Shown here: piece after piece, positions 36,598-49,300 of the stretch
Layout: each line of letters starts with the position of its first letter
Position numbering within the stretch: position 1 is the stretch's first letter
Origin: Anarhynchus alexandrinus
Lineage: Eukaryota; Chordata; Aves; Charadriiformes; Charadriidae
Reading direction: 5' to 3'
Length of the DNA stretch: 64,000 nucleotides
Assembly: GCA_008711295.1 (NCBI GenBank)
Contig: VUYV01000007.1
Span: forward strand, 9,040,169-9,104,168
The notes under the pieces: model-generated
The model's database searches: none
Told to the model about the DNA's origin: nothing
Seen by the model: only the letters and a program-made list of their open reading frames with translations
Translations under genes and position numbers: made by a program

Positions 36598-38740
36598 TAG
36601 AAAATTCCTAAGCAGATTGTGACAAACTGCTCCGGCCTCACCATGCAAAGAGGAGAAAATGTAGGTGGGTTTTTTAAGTCAGCCTTTCTTTAAAACCTTT
36701 GGGAAGACTGCACAGAAACTTCACTACAAAGAAGTGAGAGGTGACTTTGTAACTCTAAGCCCATCGCATTTTTGTACTCCTTTGAGGTTAAAAATTGCCA
36801 GGCGTGCAGTGTACATAATAAGTCCTTTTCCAACAAGTTGCTGAATTTCTCCAGTGAGCATCCAAGTACTTTGTTCAGTGGGAGATGCATGTGTCCCAGT
36901 TTATAGGATTAGGTCCCAACGATGCTGAGGTTTTGGCAATTATCAGTGTAGTCTTTTGCAGTCTTCTCTTAGCATAATGTTCTATATATGGATCGACTAA
37001 TACAAGTGAGGTTTCATGAATAATTGTTTCTGCCATGAATATATACTCAGAGTAACATCTCAGAATATCTACGCTTGTGCAACAAAGGCATGAAAATAGG
37101 AGTGGAGAGCATGAATGTATGATACCTTGGTGTTAAGAAACAGCAAGTTCATAAGAAAACCTGAGGTGTGTTTATAGCCAGAGATGTCTTACTGTGCCCG
37201 GCTGCAAAATTGGATCAGGTCTTCCCCCAGTAGTGGCAAAATGTATGTGCACATGCAAGTGTGATCTCAAACTGTTGTATTTGCAGATAACACATTTTTT
37301 ATTGTGGACTGTTTATCTTGATCAATTTTATATAATATGAAGGAGACTCTATAGTTTTGGTTTTCATATAAATTCATACTTCTTTTCCTGGATACCCTTT
37401 CCCTCTCTGTTCAGTATCAGGTCTCGTGGCAGCTGCATTTTTCCTTTTTTATGTTTTCTTTTCTTGTTTCTTTTTTTCCTTCCCTATTTTCTTACTGCCC
37501 TGGAAAAAAAAATGCAGGCCTTTATCATGTTAAGCCTGCACAATGAAATTTCAATTTATAGCTGAAAGCAGCCCTATCTGTTTGAAGAAGTAGAGGGGAT
37601 TTTTTCTGTTTTTTCTTTGAATCTTACCTACATGAGTCATGTACAAGTATTGTTTAAAATTTATAGAAACCACATTATAATTGATAATGGTATTTTAGCA
37701 CCATCCAGCACCATCCTGTGTGGTGCAAAGTGAACAATTGTAGGAGTTAAGCTAAAAATATTGCATTAACACTTAGAGAAAATGAAATTTTTATACTTGA
37801 TTTGCTCATGGTCATATGGTTGCAACTAAACACAATTTGAGCTGTCACTTCACTGCAGAGAAAAATATGCAATTTTGGAATATTTTAAATGAGCTTGATA
37901 TTAGATTCTATAACTCAGAATGACACAGGAAATAGCGTTTGCAACATGATTGGTTCATTACTATTTGGTAATTGCAGTCCATCATTTTAAAGGGGAAACT
38001 AAAACACAAACAAATGATCTCGGCATTCAGCAGTCTCTGTATCTGAGTTGTCATTTTGGGGATGGTTTTAGAAGATACAAGTTATGTATGTTTGGAAGCT
38101 TATATTTTTCCCTCCCCTTTATCATTTCAGGAGAGCGATTTTCATCATAAACTAACATGTCAGCCAAAGCATCTACATTTTAAAAAAATATTATTTCACA
38201 ATTTCCACATGCACATTTGATGTAAACCCTGGAGGTGTATTCCCTGAGTACCTATTACCTCCATTTTAGGGAAATTACATTAAATTATTAGTGACAAATT
38301 TACTTGTCTGCCAATGTGTTTTTCTTGAATTTTACTACAACATCAATACTTGGCTGTTTTATATGGGCCCTCATTTACCTGTCTTTGAAGGCAGTCACCC
38401 CTCTGGGAGCTTTGCCTGTCACTAACATGCACTAGGAAGAGTCTTTAAGTTTCACATTCGCTGTTTTGAATTAGGGAAAAAAATATGTTGCACTTTAAAA
38501 ATATAATATGCTTTTCCGACAAGTCATTTTAATGTCTACTATCTCTTTTTTTAGAGAGCAAACCCAGTTATAAGCGCAGTATGCTCAAAGGATATACTGG
38601 TTTGTCAACAGAAAGGTGTTCACCAGGAGCTCATAACCAAGAAGAGGGACTTAAACAGCCATTGTCCTGTAGATCTTGGGTTTGGGAAATTACCAGATTT
38701 TACTTGTGTTTGTGTCTATTCAAGAATCCTTTCCAGTCTG
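36598..38740. other. Single-copy AT-rich DNA, no gene seen
   Basis: Open frames do not exceed 66 codons. A CT-rich tract lies at 37425-37500. No other feature is supported. Confidence 0.45.
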
Positions 38741-38746
38741 AGCCAA

Positions 38747-38773
38747 AATAAAAGCAGATGGAAAAAAAAAAAA
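38747..38773 (+). other. AATAAA followed by A12: possible poly(A) site or retrocopy tail
   Basis: AATAAA at 38747-38752 is followed ten bases later by twelve A (38762-38773). This spacing is that of a polyadenylation signal and tail. The preceding 200 bases contain no recognisable coding sequence. It could be the 3' end of a processed retrocopy of a non-coding or 3' UTR sequence, or coincidence in AT-rich DNA. Confidence 0.25.
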
Positions 38774-40139
38774 GTCAGACTGAGAGCTAAAGTCAACTAC
38801 AGGACTTTAAACTTCTACTACAATTGCATAAGGAAATACAACTATGAGGCATATGGAAAAAAATATGGGCCTTTTAGAGCAATCACAGCATGTCTGGGAG
38901 TGAGGTTTACTTGCCTGCCTTTTTTTACTCTTTAAAGTCTTTTACTTCAAATGCAATTAGTGATAATTCCAAATAAATGACTGTTTCTGGATTCACTATG
39001 CTGTGGTAATATTTGTTTAAGTCCACAAAAAATATTCTGCTTTTTGAAAACGAAGCCTTTGCAGTCTGAGTTCCTCTTGTTGAGTACAGGAATGCAGGGT
39101 TTCATTTTAAGGAAGGGGCTCCCGGTGCTTTAATCTCCTGGCGTGATTGATATATTAGCAGCAGTGTACCACCCTGTGTTGTAGTCTGCTCAGATCTTGA
39201 AAATAAGCGAGATTCTGCTAGTTCAGTGCTGGTCAAAGATTTCTGGAGAATACTTTGGTGCTTCAGCAAATAATATTGGCTACATAATAGTACAGTGTTT
39301 TGTTCTCTAAAATATTGATCACTGGTATTGGAGGTTTCTGCATTTTATTGGACACAAGGGGATGTCACCACTCCACATCACTAACTCAAAAGTTTTAGAA
39401 GCTGTAATTAATGAATGCCTGGAAACGTATGTGAGAATTCACATGGAAAGAGCTGTACGAGCACAGTCATTATCATATTATTTTTCTGGGAGAGATTCTT
39501 TGCTAGTAAACTATTACAAACAACTGTATTGAAGCCAGTGAAGCAATAGTGCTGTATAGTAGCAAATAATCTGCCCTGTGGCTTTATTTATTTGTGTATC
39601 ATTCACTGCCTTGTGGACCAGATTCTGTTATAGCCCTTTGGGTGTTATACATTGTAAACAAGAAAGGATTGTGTTGATAGTAATAAATTCTGTGTTAGGC
39701 TTCCAGTAGTTGGGATTTCTAGTGCTGGAGCATCGAATTCCTGGGAGTTGGTATGTCCAGAAAACTTGAGGAGGTGAAAATCGATTATGAAGGTTGCTAA
39801 CGCAGAGCAGATTAGAATGCTTTAATCAAATTCCTCTCAATTTAGCAAAGCAGTTGATGAAAATCAGCTTTTAAATGGGACTTCAGTTACTTCAAGATAA
39901 CTTGTGCTCTAAAAAGAGAAAGGTAGGATCTCTGAATATCAAGATTGTGGAAGGAAGATGATGGTAGAAACATCATTAGAACCAGAATCTCTACTTAACG
40001 TTTAAGTGGCTGGATTATCCCATCGCTATTTTGATGCTGGTTTTGAGTGTATTGCTAGCCCCCAAAAGCAAGGGTTACAGTCAGGGACTGGATTCCTGCT
40101 GTACTTTCTGCTAAGTATTTGCATGCATGCCTATATATT
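38774..40139. other. Single-copy DNA, no gene seen
   Basis: No open frame of note. The phrase near 39618-39640 (GACCAGATTCTGTTATAG) resembles decayed ancient sauropsid repeat sequence but is too short to call. Confidence 0.4.
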
Positions 40140-40180
40140 CTAAAAGCACGAATTGTCTGCTCCAAGGAGCTTGTAATTTA
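40140..40180 (-). repeat. Ancient amniote repeat fragment (L2/MIR-like), minus strand
   Basis: CTGCTCCAAGGAGCTTGTAA at 40159-40178 matches the reverse complement of the TTGTAAGCTCCTTGGGGCAG block of an old repeat family common in turtles, crocodilians, birds and mammals. Only about 35 bases are recognisable. Confidence 0.4.
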
Positions 40181-42589
40181 ACCAGTTTTTTTCTGTGTGT
40201 GCATTCATGTACAACTGCAAAATGGACTGGGATCTCAGTTTTTGTTTTGATGAGATGTAAGTAAAGAAGAGCAAATGTGAGAAGAGCTAAGGACAAGGAA
40301 CAGTGCCATGATTCCTTTAGGGAGGAATCTCATTCGTTGTTGCTTCAGTGCTAGACCTATTCTGTTCCAATACTGAATACAACAGGATTAAGCAACATAG
40401 TAACATGAATTTTACAAATTCTTAATATTTTTCAGTATCTGTTTATTAATTGTTGATAAACTAAATTTTTCTTGCACACCTTTCCTTACTCAAAGTATTC
40501 TTTCAGAGACTCTGCTTTGCCTGTTTGGCACTGAGAGTGTCGTGGAACCATGAGAATTCTACCGGATGTTACTTTTCCTTATATCCAAATCTTGAATAAG
40601 CAGCAAAAAAGAAAATAAGATGTACCTCATAATTCGTTTCAATTTATTCCCTCATTGAATCAAAATTATTATATAAATCAATGCAATTTTAAACTGATTA
40701 ACCTCAAACCCTCTTAATTAGAAAATAGGGACTTCAGAGTTCACCTGCAGTATGTGAAATGCCTTTACATTATTTTGCCTGACTCTTTATCCTAGGACAG
40801 AAAATAGAAAATGCATATTATTGCCATTAAATATAATTTGATGTGGAAATTATACTCTTCAAGGCTTTCCTCCTCCTTTCTTAGAAGTTGCAATGCCAAA
40901 ATGCTTGCAACGTCAGTGCGATATCTTTTGGCCTAAAAAGAAAGTGAAAAAGCTAGAGGGACCTTGCTGTTTCTTGCAGAGGCTTGGCTTTTTCAATAGG
41001 CATTGAGTTTTAAAAGAGCTTTGCTCTTTTTTTTTTGAAGAGCCTGGTAGAAATTTTGGAAGGATCACTTAAAAATGTTTCTAATAAAATTTGTGATGAC
41101 TTCCTCACTCCTCAATGAGACAGCCTTGGAAAATGGCTCCTTGTTTCTCTTCTTTTCCTAAAATCTCCCTTCTACGTGCACATGCAGAATAACTTCACAG
41201 TCCAAGTAAGCTTTAGGTAGGCAAAAAAGTACAAAGCACCAATGGTTATAGTTTTCCTTTGCTTATTACAAAACCTGCCGAGAGAGGGAGAAAGGTGGGC
41301 AGCCTCTCTGCCTTCGATTTTGTTTTATATATTAGAGCACTAATGCCTTTGAGGGAGGAAGGATTGTTGCATTGCCCGTTGATCTAAGCTCCCAGTACAT
41401 GTAAATTGGCACATTAAGGTTTTTGTGTGTTAACTTTCAGTAAAATACATACCTATCTTATAGATGCTGATATTTCATTTGTGTGTTTCTCTTCTTATTT
41501 TGGACAGGCTGTTGTTGAAGGGGGTGAGTGTATTGGCATAATCTGATTTTGGTACGTTGACAACCTTATACCACACCTTACCCGTCTGCTGCTCCACCAT
41601 TCCCTCCTTGTGGACTCGATTGCATTACTCCTCAGGTCTACATTTACATATCAATTAAATAAGGGTGAGAATGGGGAATGTGTACCTCACAAATAGGTTA
41701 TGAAAATACAGTTAGATAGATTACTTTGTAATTTGCATAAGGAACTTGTTGGTTAACAGGGTGACCAAAGTGATAAAAAGTGTGCTTCAGATGTCTGTGT
41801 TTGGCGAACTACTGAGATGATACTTGCGTGTAATTATATGCTTAAGTGCTACTGATGCCAATGACTAATTGAATTGGGATCAAATTTACCTGTGGTGTAA
41901 CAGTGGCTCACGTAAGTGAAACATTTTAAAATACAAGTGAGACAGTTTTGAATGGAAAGACTTTAGAACAATCACCTTGGGTTACATCTGTAGATCTCGC
42001 TGGGAATTGTTCTTTTTCTCATTCAGAAAACCTACAGCCAGTACTGCAGTTGTCTTACCTTCTGACGATAGGTAGCTGAATAAAGATTTAGCAAGCCACG
42101 CCTGCACAGAAGATGTGATCTTATTCAGTTTGCCAGATATTTTAAGGAAATATATTTAAGTAATTGTACAGTAAATTATTTCTTTTTTTAGCATATAATT
42201 GCAAATGCAGACTGTAGCTTGATTAAAATATATTTTCCTGCATGTACCCTCCATTTTAAATGTATGAGAGAAACATGGGTGATAGTTGTGTCTCCTAAGC
42301 TATTTTCACTATGGAAATACAAATTGCTAGTGGAATATATGAAGTATTGCTGAACAGTCCTGACAATATATTAAGGATTATTTTTATCTCAGGTTGGAGA
42401 ACAAACAGCATAATTAGGTCTCTTTTTGTTCTAAACATTAGTGCTTGCTTGTTCTAAACTTTATCTCTGTCCCTCTGTCTTGTCCTTTTTATTATTATGG
42501 CTTGAAATACAAAATATTTTAGATTGCTTAGTGCCACTTTCCATCCCATATGTTCTCATCTCAGGTATTCTCTCTCTGTATATAAACAC
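40181..42589. other. Single-copy AT-rich DNA, one hairpin followed by T-run
   Basis: A perfect 8-bp inverted repeat with a 3-base loop (AAAAGAGC 41012-41019, GCTCTTTT 41023-41030) runs into ten T (41027-41036). The phrase at 41877-41902 (GGGATCAAATTTACCTGTGG) again resembles old sauropsid repeat sequence. No gene. Confidence 0.4.
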
Positions 42590-42716
42590 CCCCCCACACG
42601 TGTGTTGTGTGTATATAACATATGTACACATAAGTCATATGTTGTAGTTAACGAGAGATTTATATAAACATGTGTTCTCACATATGTACGCGTGTGTGTA
42701 AAAAAAAATGTGCAAG
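42590..42716. repeat. Degenerate TG/TA-rich microsatellite
   Basis: The stretch is composed of alternating purine-pyrimidine TG, CA and TA steps (GTGTGTTGTGTGTATATAAC, CATATGTACGCGTGTGTGTA) with interruptions. The Thr/His/Tyr-rich minus-strand frame at 42556-42933 is an artefact of it. Confidence 0.85.
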
Positions 42717-43640
42717 TATGTAGGAAAAAATGAGGTGTGCAGCAGTTCCGTATCTTTACATTGGTGTTCACGGCACCTGCTTTTTCTGTATATATCATCC
42801 TGTTGTTTGTCATGAGCACAGGTTTCAGTTGTACAGTTTTATCTGTAGCTAAATGCCCGTTTCCTTGGCAGTCTATCTTACAAATTACAGTTAATATTAT
42901 TACCCTTTTGCACAGCGTACGGAACGTGTCCAAAATGGAAAAGGATTCTTCAGTTTTGAGCAGAGAGAAAACTTTCTGCCTTTTTTCCTGTGCACCTAAT
43001 CTCTTGTTTTAGCTCAAGATGGAGGGTTTATGATTAATACAGTTGATGCAGAAAATGGCCGATTGCTTGGTTTCTTTTAAATGTATCATGCTCAGTGCAC
43101 ACGGTCTCTGAGCATCAGTTAGAGGGAAGTGACAGCAGACTTGACCTTTCTCTCCAAATCATATGGGGGGGTGGGGGAAGAATTAGCATGATACAACAGC
43201 ATTTCAACTTGTTTTAACTGATAACTTTCGTATTTAGAGATGCTAATATGTTCTGGAAATATAAAATCACTTTGTAGCAAATGTGGTCACATGTTATTTT
43301 AAATGAGATTTAAAAATTTAGCCTCTATATGCATAATAAGATGCCTTTAAGATATTTTACTGACTTGGCTAATGCTCCTAAAAGGTCAATACAAATATTT
43401 AGCTTCTACTTTTACTTCTGCTGTTTCACAGATTGGACCCATTTTTAATTTAGAGTCATCTCACTGAATATTTTAAGGACTATTTAGACGGCTTGTGAGA
43501 AGGCATGAACAATAGGTCCTATATGTAGGAAGGTGTTAGTTATAAAAGGGCTTAAATTGGCTTTAGTGTAACTGGAAACCAAATAAATGGTTCTGGAAAC
43601 TACACTAGGAGATTTAGCAGGTTTTTTCTGTAGTCACCAA
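42717..43640. other. Single-copy DNA, no gene seen
   Basis: A G-rich tract of G7, T, G5 lies near 43165-43177. No gene or named repeat. Confidence 0.45.
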
Positions 43641-44040
43641 TTAGTGCCATTAGAAAGTCTAATATGCACAGCGTGGACCGGCAGCAGCTGTGATTGATAC
43701 AAAGCTCAGCCAATCGCACCGGTCCCGTGTCAGCTCTCATTAGTCTGTGATCAATTACCAGGATTTTAGACCAATTTGAATGAAAAGTAAAAACACATTG
43801 TTACCACAAATTTCATCAAGTGAATATGCTGTATAAGGAAATAGATCAGCTATGACCTCTTTGACATTTTCAAAATGTTTAAAAGCTGAAGTTAATTCTT
43901 TGTGATGTCCTTTCATCTTTAGTTGACAACAGAGAGACCTGGAGTGGTGACAGGCCTTGTCAAGTGGCTCTGTCTTATCAAAAACAATACCCTCCAGATC
44001 TTTCAAGCCAAATATTCTAATGTAAGATAATTGCATTTAA
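43641..44040. promoter_or_regulatory. Candidate conserved non-coding enhancer-like element
   Basis: The stretch is free of simple sequence and packed with transcription-factor-like motifs: an E-box CAGCTG (43685-43690) abutting TGATTGAT (43691-43698, PBX/HOX-like), CCAAT (43710-43714), CATTAG (43739-43744) and TGATCAATTA (43748-43757). Base composition is more even than that of the neighbours. These are hallmarks seen in many developmental enhancers, but motif density alone proves nothing, and conservation cannot be judged here. The 93-codon minus-strand frame (43755-44036) has no domain that I recognise. It could itself be a reason for conservation. Confidence 0.3.
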
Positions 44041-44156
44041 AATTTCGTGTCGCTTTTATGCCTTTCCCTGAACCGGTTTTCTATTAAGTAACAAACCTTT
44101 TCACTCCACGCTTTTTTCACTTTAAAAGGTGTAATGGTTACTAAAAATATGTAAGT
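44041..44156. other. Short spacer, no gene seen
   Basis: Ordinary sequence between the candidate regulatory block and the CpG-rich islet. Confidence 0.4.
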
Positions 44157-44236
44157 GGCGGTGGTGAGTGGAATGCAGGCAGGCGAGCCCGCGGCTGTCT
44201 GCCCGGCGCTGCTGGGGCGCGGGTTCGGCTGTGGCT
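44157..44236. other. CpG-rich islet
   Basis: About nine CpG dinucleotides fall in 80 bp (for example GAGCCCGCGGCTG, CCCGGCGCTG, GGGGCGCGGG) inside AT-rich, CpG-poor DNA. It is too short for a standard CpG island. It could be a remnant of a GC-rich insertion, a small promoter or a gene-conversion patch. No TATA box or convincing exon is attached. Confidence 0.4.
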
Positions 44237-46361
44237 GGACTGTGTCTCGGTTCTTGTGCAGCACTGTAGGTACAGTCTTTTGGATTTTCCGATTGTCTGT
44301 GGTTTTCTACCGCAACTTAACACCCCACCCAACACCACCCCACATCATCGCAGCCTCCCCTTGTCCTCTGATTACTCGTCTTTCCATTTTGGCTGAGTAT
44401 TCCAGCAAAAGTCCCTTTTTCGGGTGTATAGTTGAGAGAGAGCTCTGAGATAATGCCACCCATTTCAGAGGGGTAGTTTTTAACATTTGTGCACTACAAC
44501 AACCATTTCAGCATGCAAAAATAAACAGAATGGATTTAACGTGATTTTTTTTTTCTCGTTGTTAGGTTTCTTTTACCCAGAGAGACTTACAGAAATTAAT
44601 ATCTTTAGATCTTTAACTGGGGATTTTTTTGTTTCATGAAAGGATGAGCTGGTTAACGCAAGTGGCAAATACACATTGCTGCTGCTGGTGTTAGTATTTC
44701 CAGCTGTGGGCCTCACGCGTCTTTGTGTGCAGACCCTACTGCAGCAGCTTCTGCTGTTCCCAGCCCCAGCCGCCCTCTTGGTCCTCCCTGCCGGAACATT
44801 GTTCCGGGCACCCAGCACCAACGGCCCTGCCTCTGCCTGCTCTATTTCGTACTCCTCCAGTATGTTGAATTATTTAACTTTTTCAAAACCACAAAGCTCA
44901 TTTCAATATAGTAAAGTAAAAAGACCTGAAAAAAAAATTTGTTTCCCTATCCTGGTTGGTTTTTCTTAGTCATTTTCTCTTCCTGTCTTTCAAATCAAAA
45001 AATATAAACTAGATTAAAGAGTGGAAGTAGTAGAAGTGTACTACAGAAGTCTACCGTGGGGCAGATCTGAATGAAGGAGACTCTGGTAGCTGAGTTGTTA
45101 ATTGCCAGATAGTTTATTCAGGACAATGTATTTTCTTAGCTGATTTTCTCCTTAGATTAATTCTTTTCTCATCCTTTTGGTGATCATTCTAGTCTTTTTA
45201 GGTGTGCATTTACATGCCATGTCAGTAACCTCTCACATGGATTTTTGCTGTGTCAGTAAACATTTCTGAAAATAAGATTTTCAAGTGTGAATTATTTATA
45301 CTATATGATAAGCAAGTAGAATGTTGAAATTCAATACTAGTTCATAAGATTTTTTTTTTTACTTGATTTCTCTGTCTTCTACTCTAACCAGGCTTTTGTT
45401 AGAAAGAGTACTTTATTCTTTTCTGACACACTACTAAAGGTATTATGCAAACGTAAGATGTTGTTCATTATAATCGGTTGGAAATGGAGGCAGCAGAAAG
45501 CTGAATTTCATTGTATAACTTGATCTAAGAGAAGATTTTAATGGAAAACAGCAGTCAGCTGAAAGTGTCGGGACTGATTGCAAAAGCTGATTTTATTATG
45601 ATACTAATATTAGGCGACCCACATTCTCTCCACACTGACATAGCACGGTCCTATGAAATGAATAAGCAGTGTTGCTTACACAAGCTGAGTAAACATGGGG
45701 TCCACTTACGAGAGCTGGACCTAGACCCAAATGTACTCCAATACATTGGTTCTTGCAGAACCTCACTTATCAAGAATAATCACCTCAGAAGGAAAAAGAA
45801 CCAATATGTGTTACAGGAAAGTTCAGCTGCATCTCCACGTGTCATCTGAACCTCTTGAATCCACAACAGTAGACATCAGATAGAGAATGGCTTTTCCCTG
45901 AGCTGTTTCTCAATTTGCTTAGGAGTAAGTCACAATTAGCACAAGAACCTAGAAAAAAGTTCTGCAACCCTTTCCATGTTTTGCTATGATCAGTATGTTT
46001 TGCATTGTTATATGAAAAGAAAAAAAAGGTAATTGTAAGAAAAGTATTCACACTTTTGTATAGTTCCAGTTGTTAGGTCAATTCTGTAACTCATATGGAC
46101 TATCTAACCTTCCCAGTGTTTCCTTACATCAGCTGTAAGTTACTTGAATATTAACAGGAATATAATTGTTTGGTTCAGGCATATGGAAATCCAGGTTATA
46201 CTGTTACTTAGTTTTCACAAGCCTATTTGAAGACAGAAATTAAGATATTTCAATTACTATATTTAGAAATGTATCAGCACTGCTTACCTTTAAGAAAATG
46301 TAAACATGCTGTTTGATTTTTATGTTTTTAAATACTTCCTTTTATCAACAAATGACTATGT
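44237..46361. other. Single-copy DNA, no gene seen
   Basis: A second, weaker GC-rich patch lies at 44700-44840 (CT-rich on the plus strand). An open frame of 102 codons (45541-45849 plus) starts with ATG and has mixed composition but no recognisable domain. Confidence 0.4.
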
Positions 46362-46384
46362 ATATATACACACTGTGTATATAT
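46362..46384. repeat. Perfect AT-rich palindrome
   Basis: ATATATACACA (46362-46372), one C, and TGTGTATATAT (46374-46384) form an 11-bp inverted repeat with a single-base spacer. It sits in a TA-rich microsatellite-like stretch (46358-46420). Confidence 0.9.
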
Positions 46385-49300
46385 CGTATAAATATATACA
46401 AAAATACTGTGTATCTGGAAATTCCAAAAAGGGTAGACATTTCTGGCATACTGCCTTCTCTTTTGAGAATGGGAAATTATGAAATGACATTTACATGTTC
46501 ATAAATCTGATGAAATAAATGGCTCTTCATAAATAGCATGCAGAAGCTTTGTTCCAGCTGGGGTAAGGCGCAATTTGGGGTGGCCACTTTAAGCAGTGGG
46601 ACTGCCCGGCTGCAGGAGCCCCTGTTTCGGCCGCTGTCACCCTCCGCCCTGGCGAGCAGCTCCTGCCCTTGCATGCACTGCACTGTGCCTGCACAGGGAC
46701 TGCAGGGCACGGAGCACCAGTCCAAGTTCTTGACTTTTTGGTTCTTGCTGATCTGTGTCCAAGCCTCTAATTTAACTTTTTTTTTTACTATTTCTACTGA
46801 GGAAAGTTGAGTCAAGAGCCAAACTATTTTCCCTCCCTTCCTTACTTACCTCCCCCTGAAGTAAATTCAAGTATTGAGGCGATCAAAAGCTTTTGTATTT
46901 TCTTACGCATACTGTGTCATTCATCCAAGGGACGCTGATATCCCTAGGAGGCCCACCAGCACTCATTTTCAGACTTTAAAAATGGTAACTGTGGGGTTTT
47001 TTTTCCCTTTAAGCTGTAGAAATCCTAAATTATTTAGACTCGCTGTTTAGGGTGTAATATAAATAAGTGTAGTCTAATGTGTTTCTCATTGCGTAGCACT
47101 TTGATACTGACTATGTGAGGTGTGAACTCGGACTAGAGAGGAATTTTCTGTTAAATGAAACCTCCAGAGCTTTCGCCATGGCTGAAAATCTCTTCGCTCT
47201 AAGCCTTGAAATATGCTGATTTCCTGTGTGTGTCCCTCCACCCTCCATTATTCCTTAATAAGCCATTGGATGGTGGAAGAGCTTCTCCTACAAAAATGAG
47301 TACTGACATAAGTACCTCAAAAATATATTTATTTCAGAACTGTTCTGTTAAGAGTTCTAACAAGTATGTATCAAGCAGTCTGATGGTTTTACTTGGAGAA
47401 CTCTTTAATAAAACTATTTCTTTAACAAAGGTCTGCTTAGCCTAGTTGCACAATAAATTCAGGGGTTTAGAGCAGTGGGAATAGTAATTTAGTATCAACG
47501 GATTTATTCTCCTGTGAGGTATTCCAGCTAGAAGGCTGAAGAAACCAAGATTTTGTTTTTGCCAGTGGATGAACAGAAAACCGTTACCAAGAATTTTATT
47601 TTTAGGAAGTTTTTGCATTTTAAGGGCAGGGAAGAGAAACACATGCATGTGTATGTAATGCTTTTTTCCATAGTTGGGGTTCATTGATGTAGGCAAACGT
47701 ATATATACAGTCCTTAAATAATGAAATTGTTTTCATGAATTAATCATTTCCCATGTGGAACTGAATGTTTATTTCTACCCTTAAAATTAGATATTATATC
47801 AAATCCACTAAGTTAAACTTATTGAAATACGTTTAATTAATAACTGCAATTAGAATGCTGCAAAGCTCAGCAATGTTTACTCACATCAGTTAACAAAAGA
47901 GGGCATCTCTTTTCCAGCAGATTTCAGCTTTCATTATTGGTGTGTAAAGGAGTTTAATTTACCTGGAGCAGTGTAAACCTTTTTGAAAGAAGTGCCCCAT
48001 TCCACAGAAGAATCATTCTCCACATGCTCTAAATACTGTACATATTTACCAAATTTAAACACATATTTACATACGTAAGATTGACCCAATTGAATGGAAT
48101 GACTCCCTCGATACCTTTTATAGTCTATTAGGTAAATAAGCATCTCGGAAACAGGCTCACTTTTCTTTGCACAGTAGACAGTAATGTAGATAGGATTAGA
48201 GTTTTGGGTCTTTGGATGGTAGTTGGGTTGACAGCTTACTGGAGAAAATACTTATGTTTCTCCATTTCAGATATAGACATAGATACATGAAACAAATCAT
48301 AGAACAAAAATTGTTTAAGATACCATAAGTACAGTTGGCAGCAAACCTGAGCAGAAGGTAAGGAAGGCAGCGCTCCTGCGTGGTGAGAACCACGCGATGC
48401 CGTTCACAGTGCTCTGGTGGCTAAAACCACCTTGGTGTTGCATCCTCCCTCCATTTCTTCCTCTCCTCGCTGTATGAATCTCTACCTCCTAAGACTGTTA
48501 CAAAATGCTGAGATATAATCCTTGACTGTTGAAGAATATGTTTTATTGAACGATTTTTGTCTTAATTCCTCCTTTATAGATTTCTCACTCACTTTGTCTT
48601 AATAGATGAGATGCAACGAGAGAATAGTTTCTTTTTAGCTCCATGGAAGACCATGGGCTGCACATTAACACTGCTGAAAGCAGAGTGAAGTGTTGATTCC
48701 TTCACTGCATCATCCTTTCTGTCTTCACAGAGAGCAGTAACAGCACACAGTAACCTATATTGCTTAAAGTTCTGGAAAAACCTGCAAGCTGGGATGTGCC
48801 GTGTGCCTGCAGGCTGAGAGTTAGAGCAAGTTTGCGTCTAGTTTCCATGCTGCTTTCAAGGTTCTGATGGTCTTGAGGTTGAGTAGAAGTTGATATAAGT
48901 GATCTGTCCTTTTGCCTTCCTCACTATAGGTTGATAGAGATTTCTAGAGCAAAATAAAATACTTTCTGCTCATTTCTATCCATGAAGAACAAAGGAGGGG
49001 AAGGGGGGACTGTTTTTGTTGAATGAGGACAAAGAACAGTTTGGTTGCATTGGTTGGTTAATTTTTGTGCTAGAATAATCGGTGTAAAGGGCTTTGATCG
49101 CTCTAAAAAATGGCCTGAGAACAGTTCTGTATAAGTTTGTTCAAAGCCTATATTGAAAAGCAGGAAAGAAAAGCTGAAGGAGAAACCCGCTCAGACAAAT
49201 GTAAAGGGCGACCAAGTAGTTTGAAGCCTCTCTTTGAGTGCAACAACAATGCATATATTGGTATATGCTGGAGATATCCAAAATAACGCATTCAAAGGAA

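Noticed and set aside
42556..42933. 125-codon Thr/His/Tyr-rich minus-strand frame
   Set aside because: Largely the translation of the TG/TA microsatellite.
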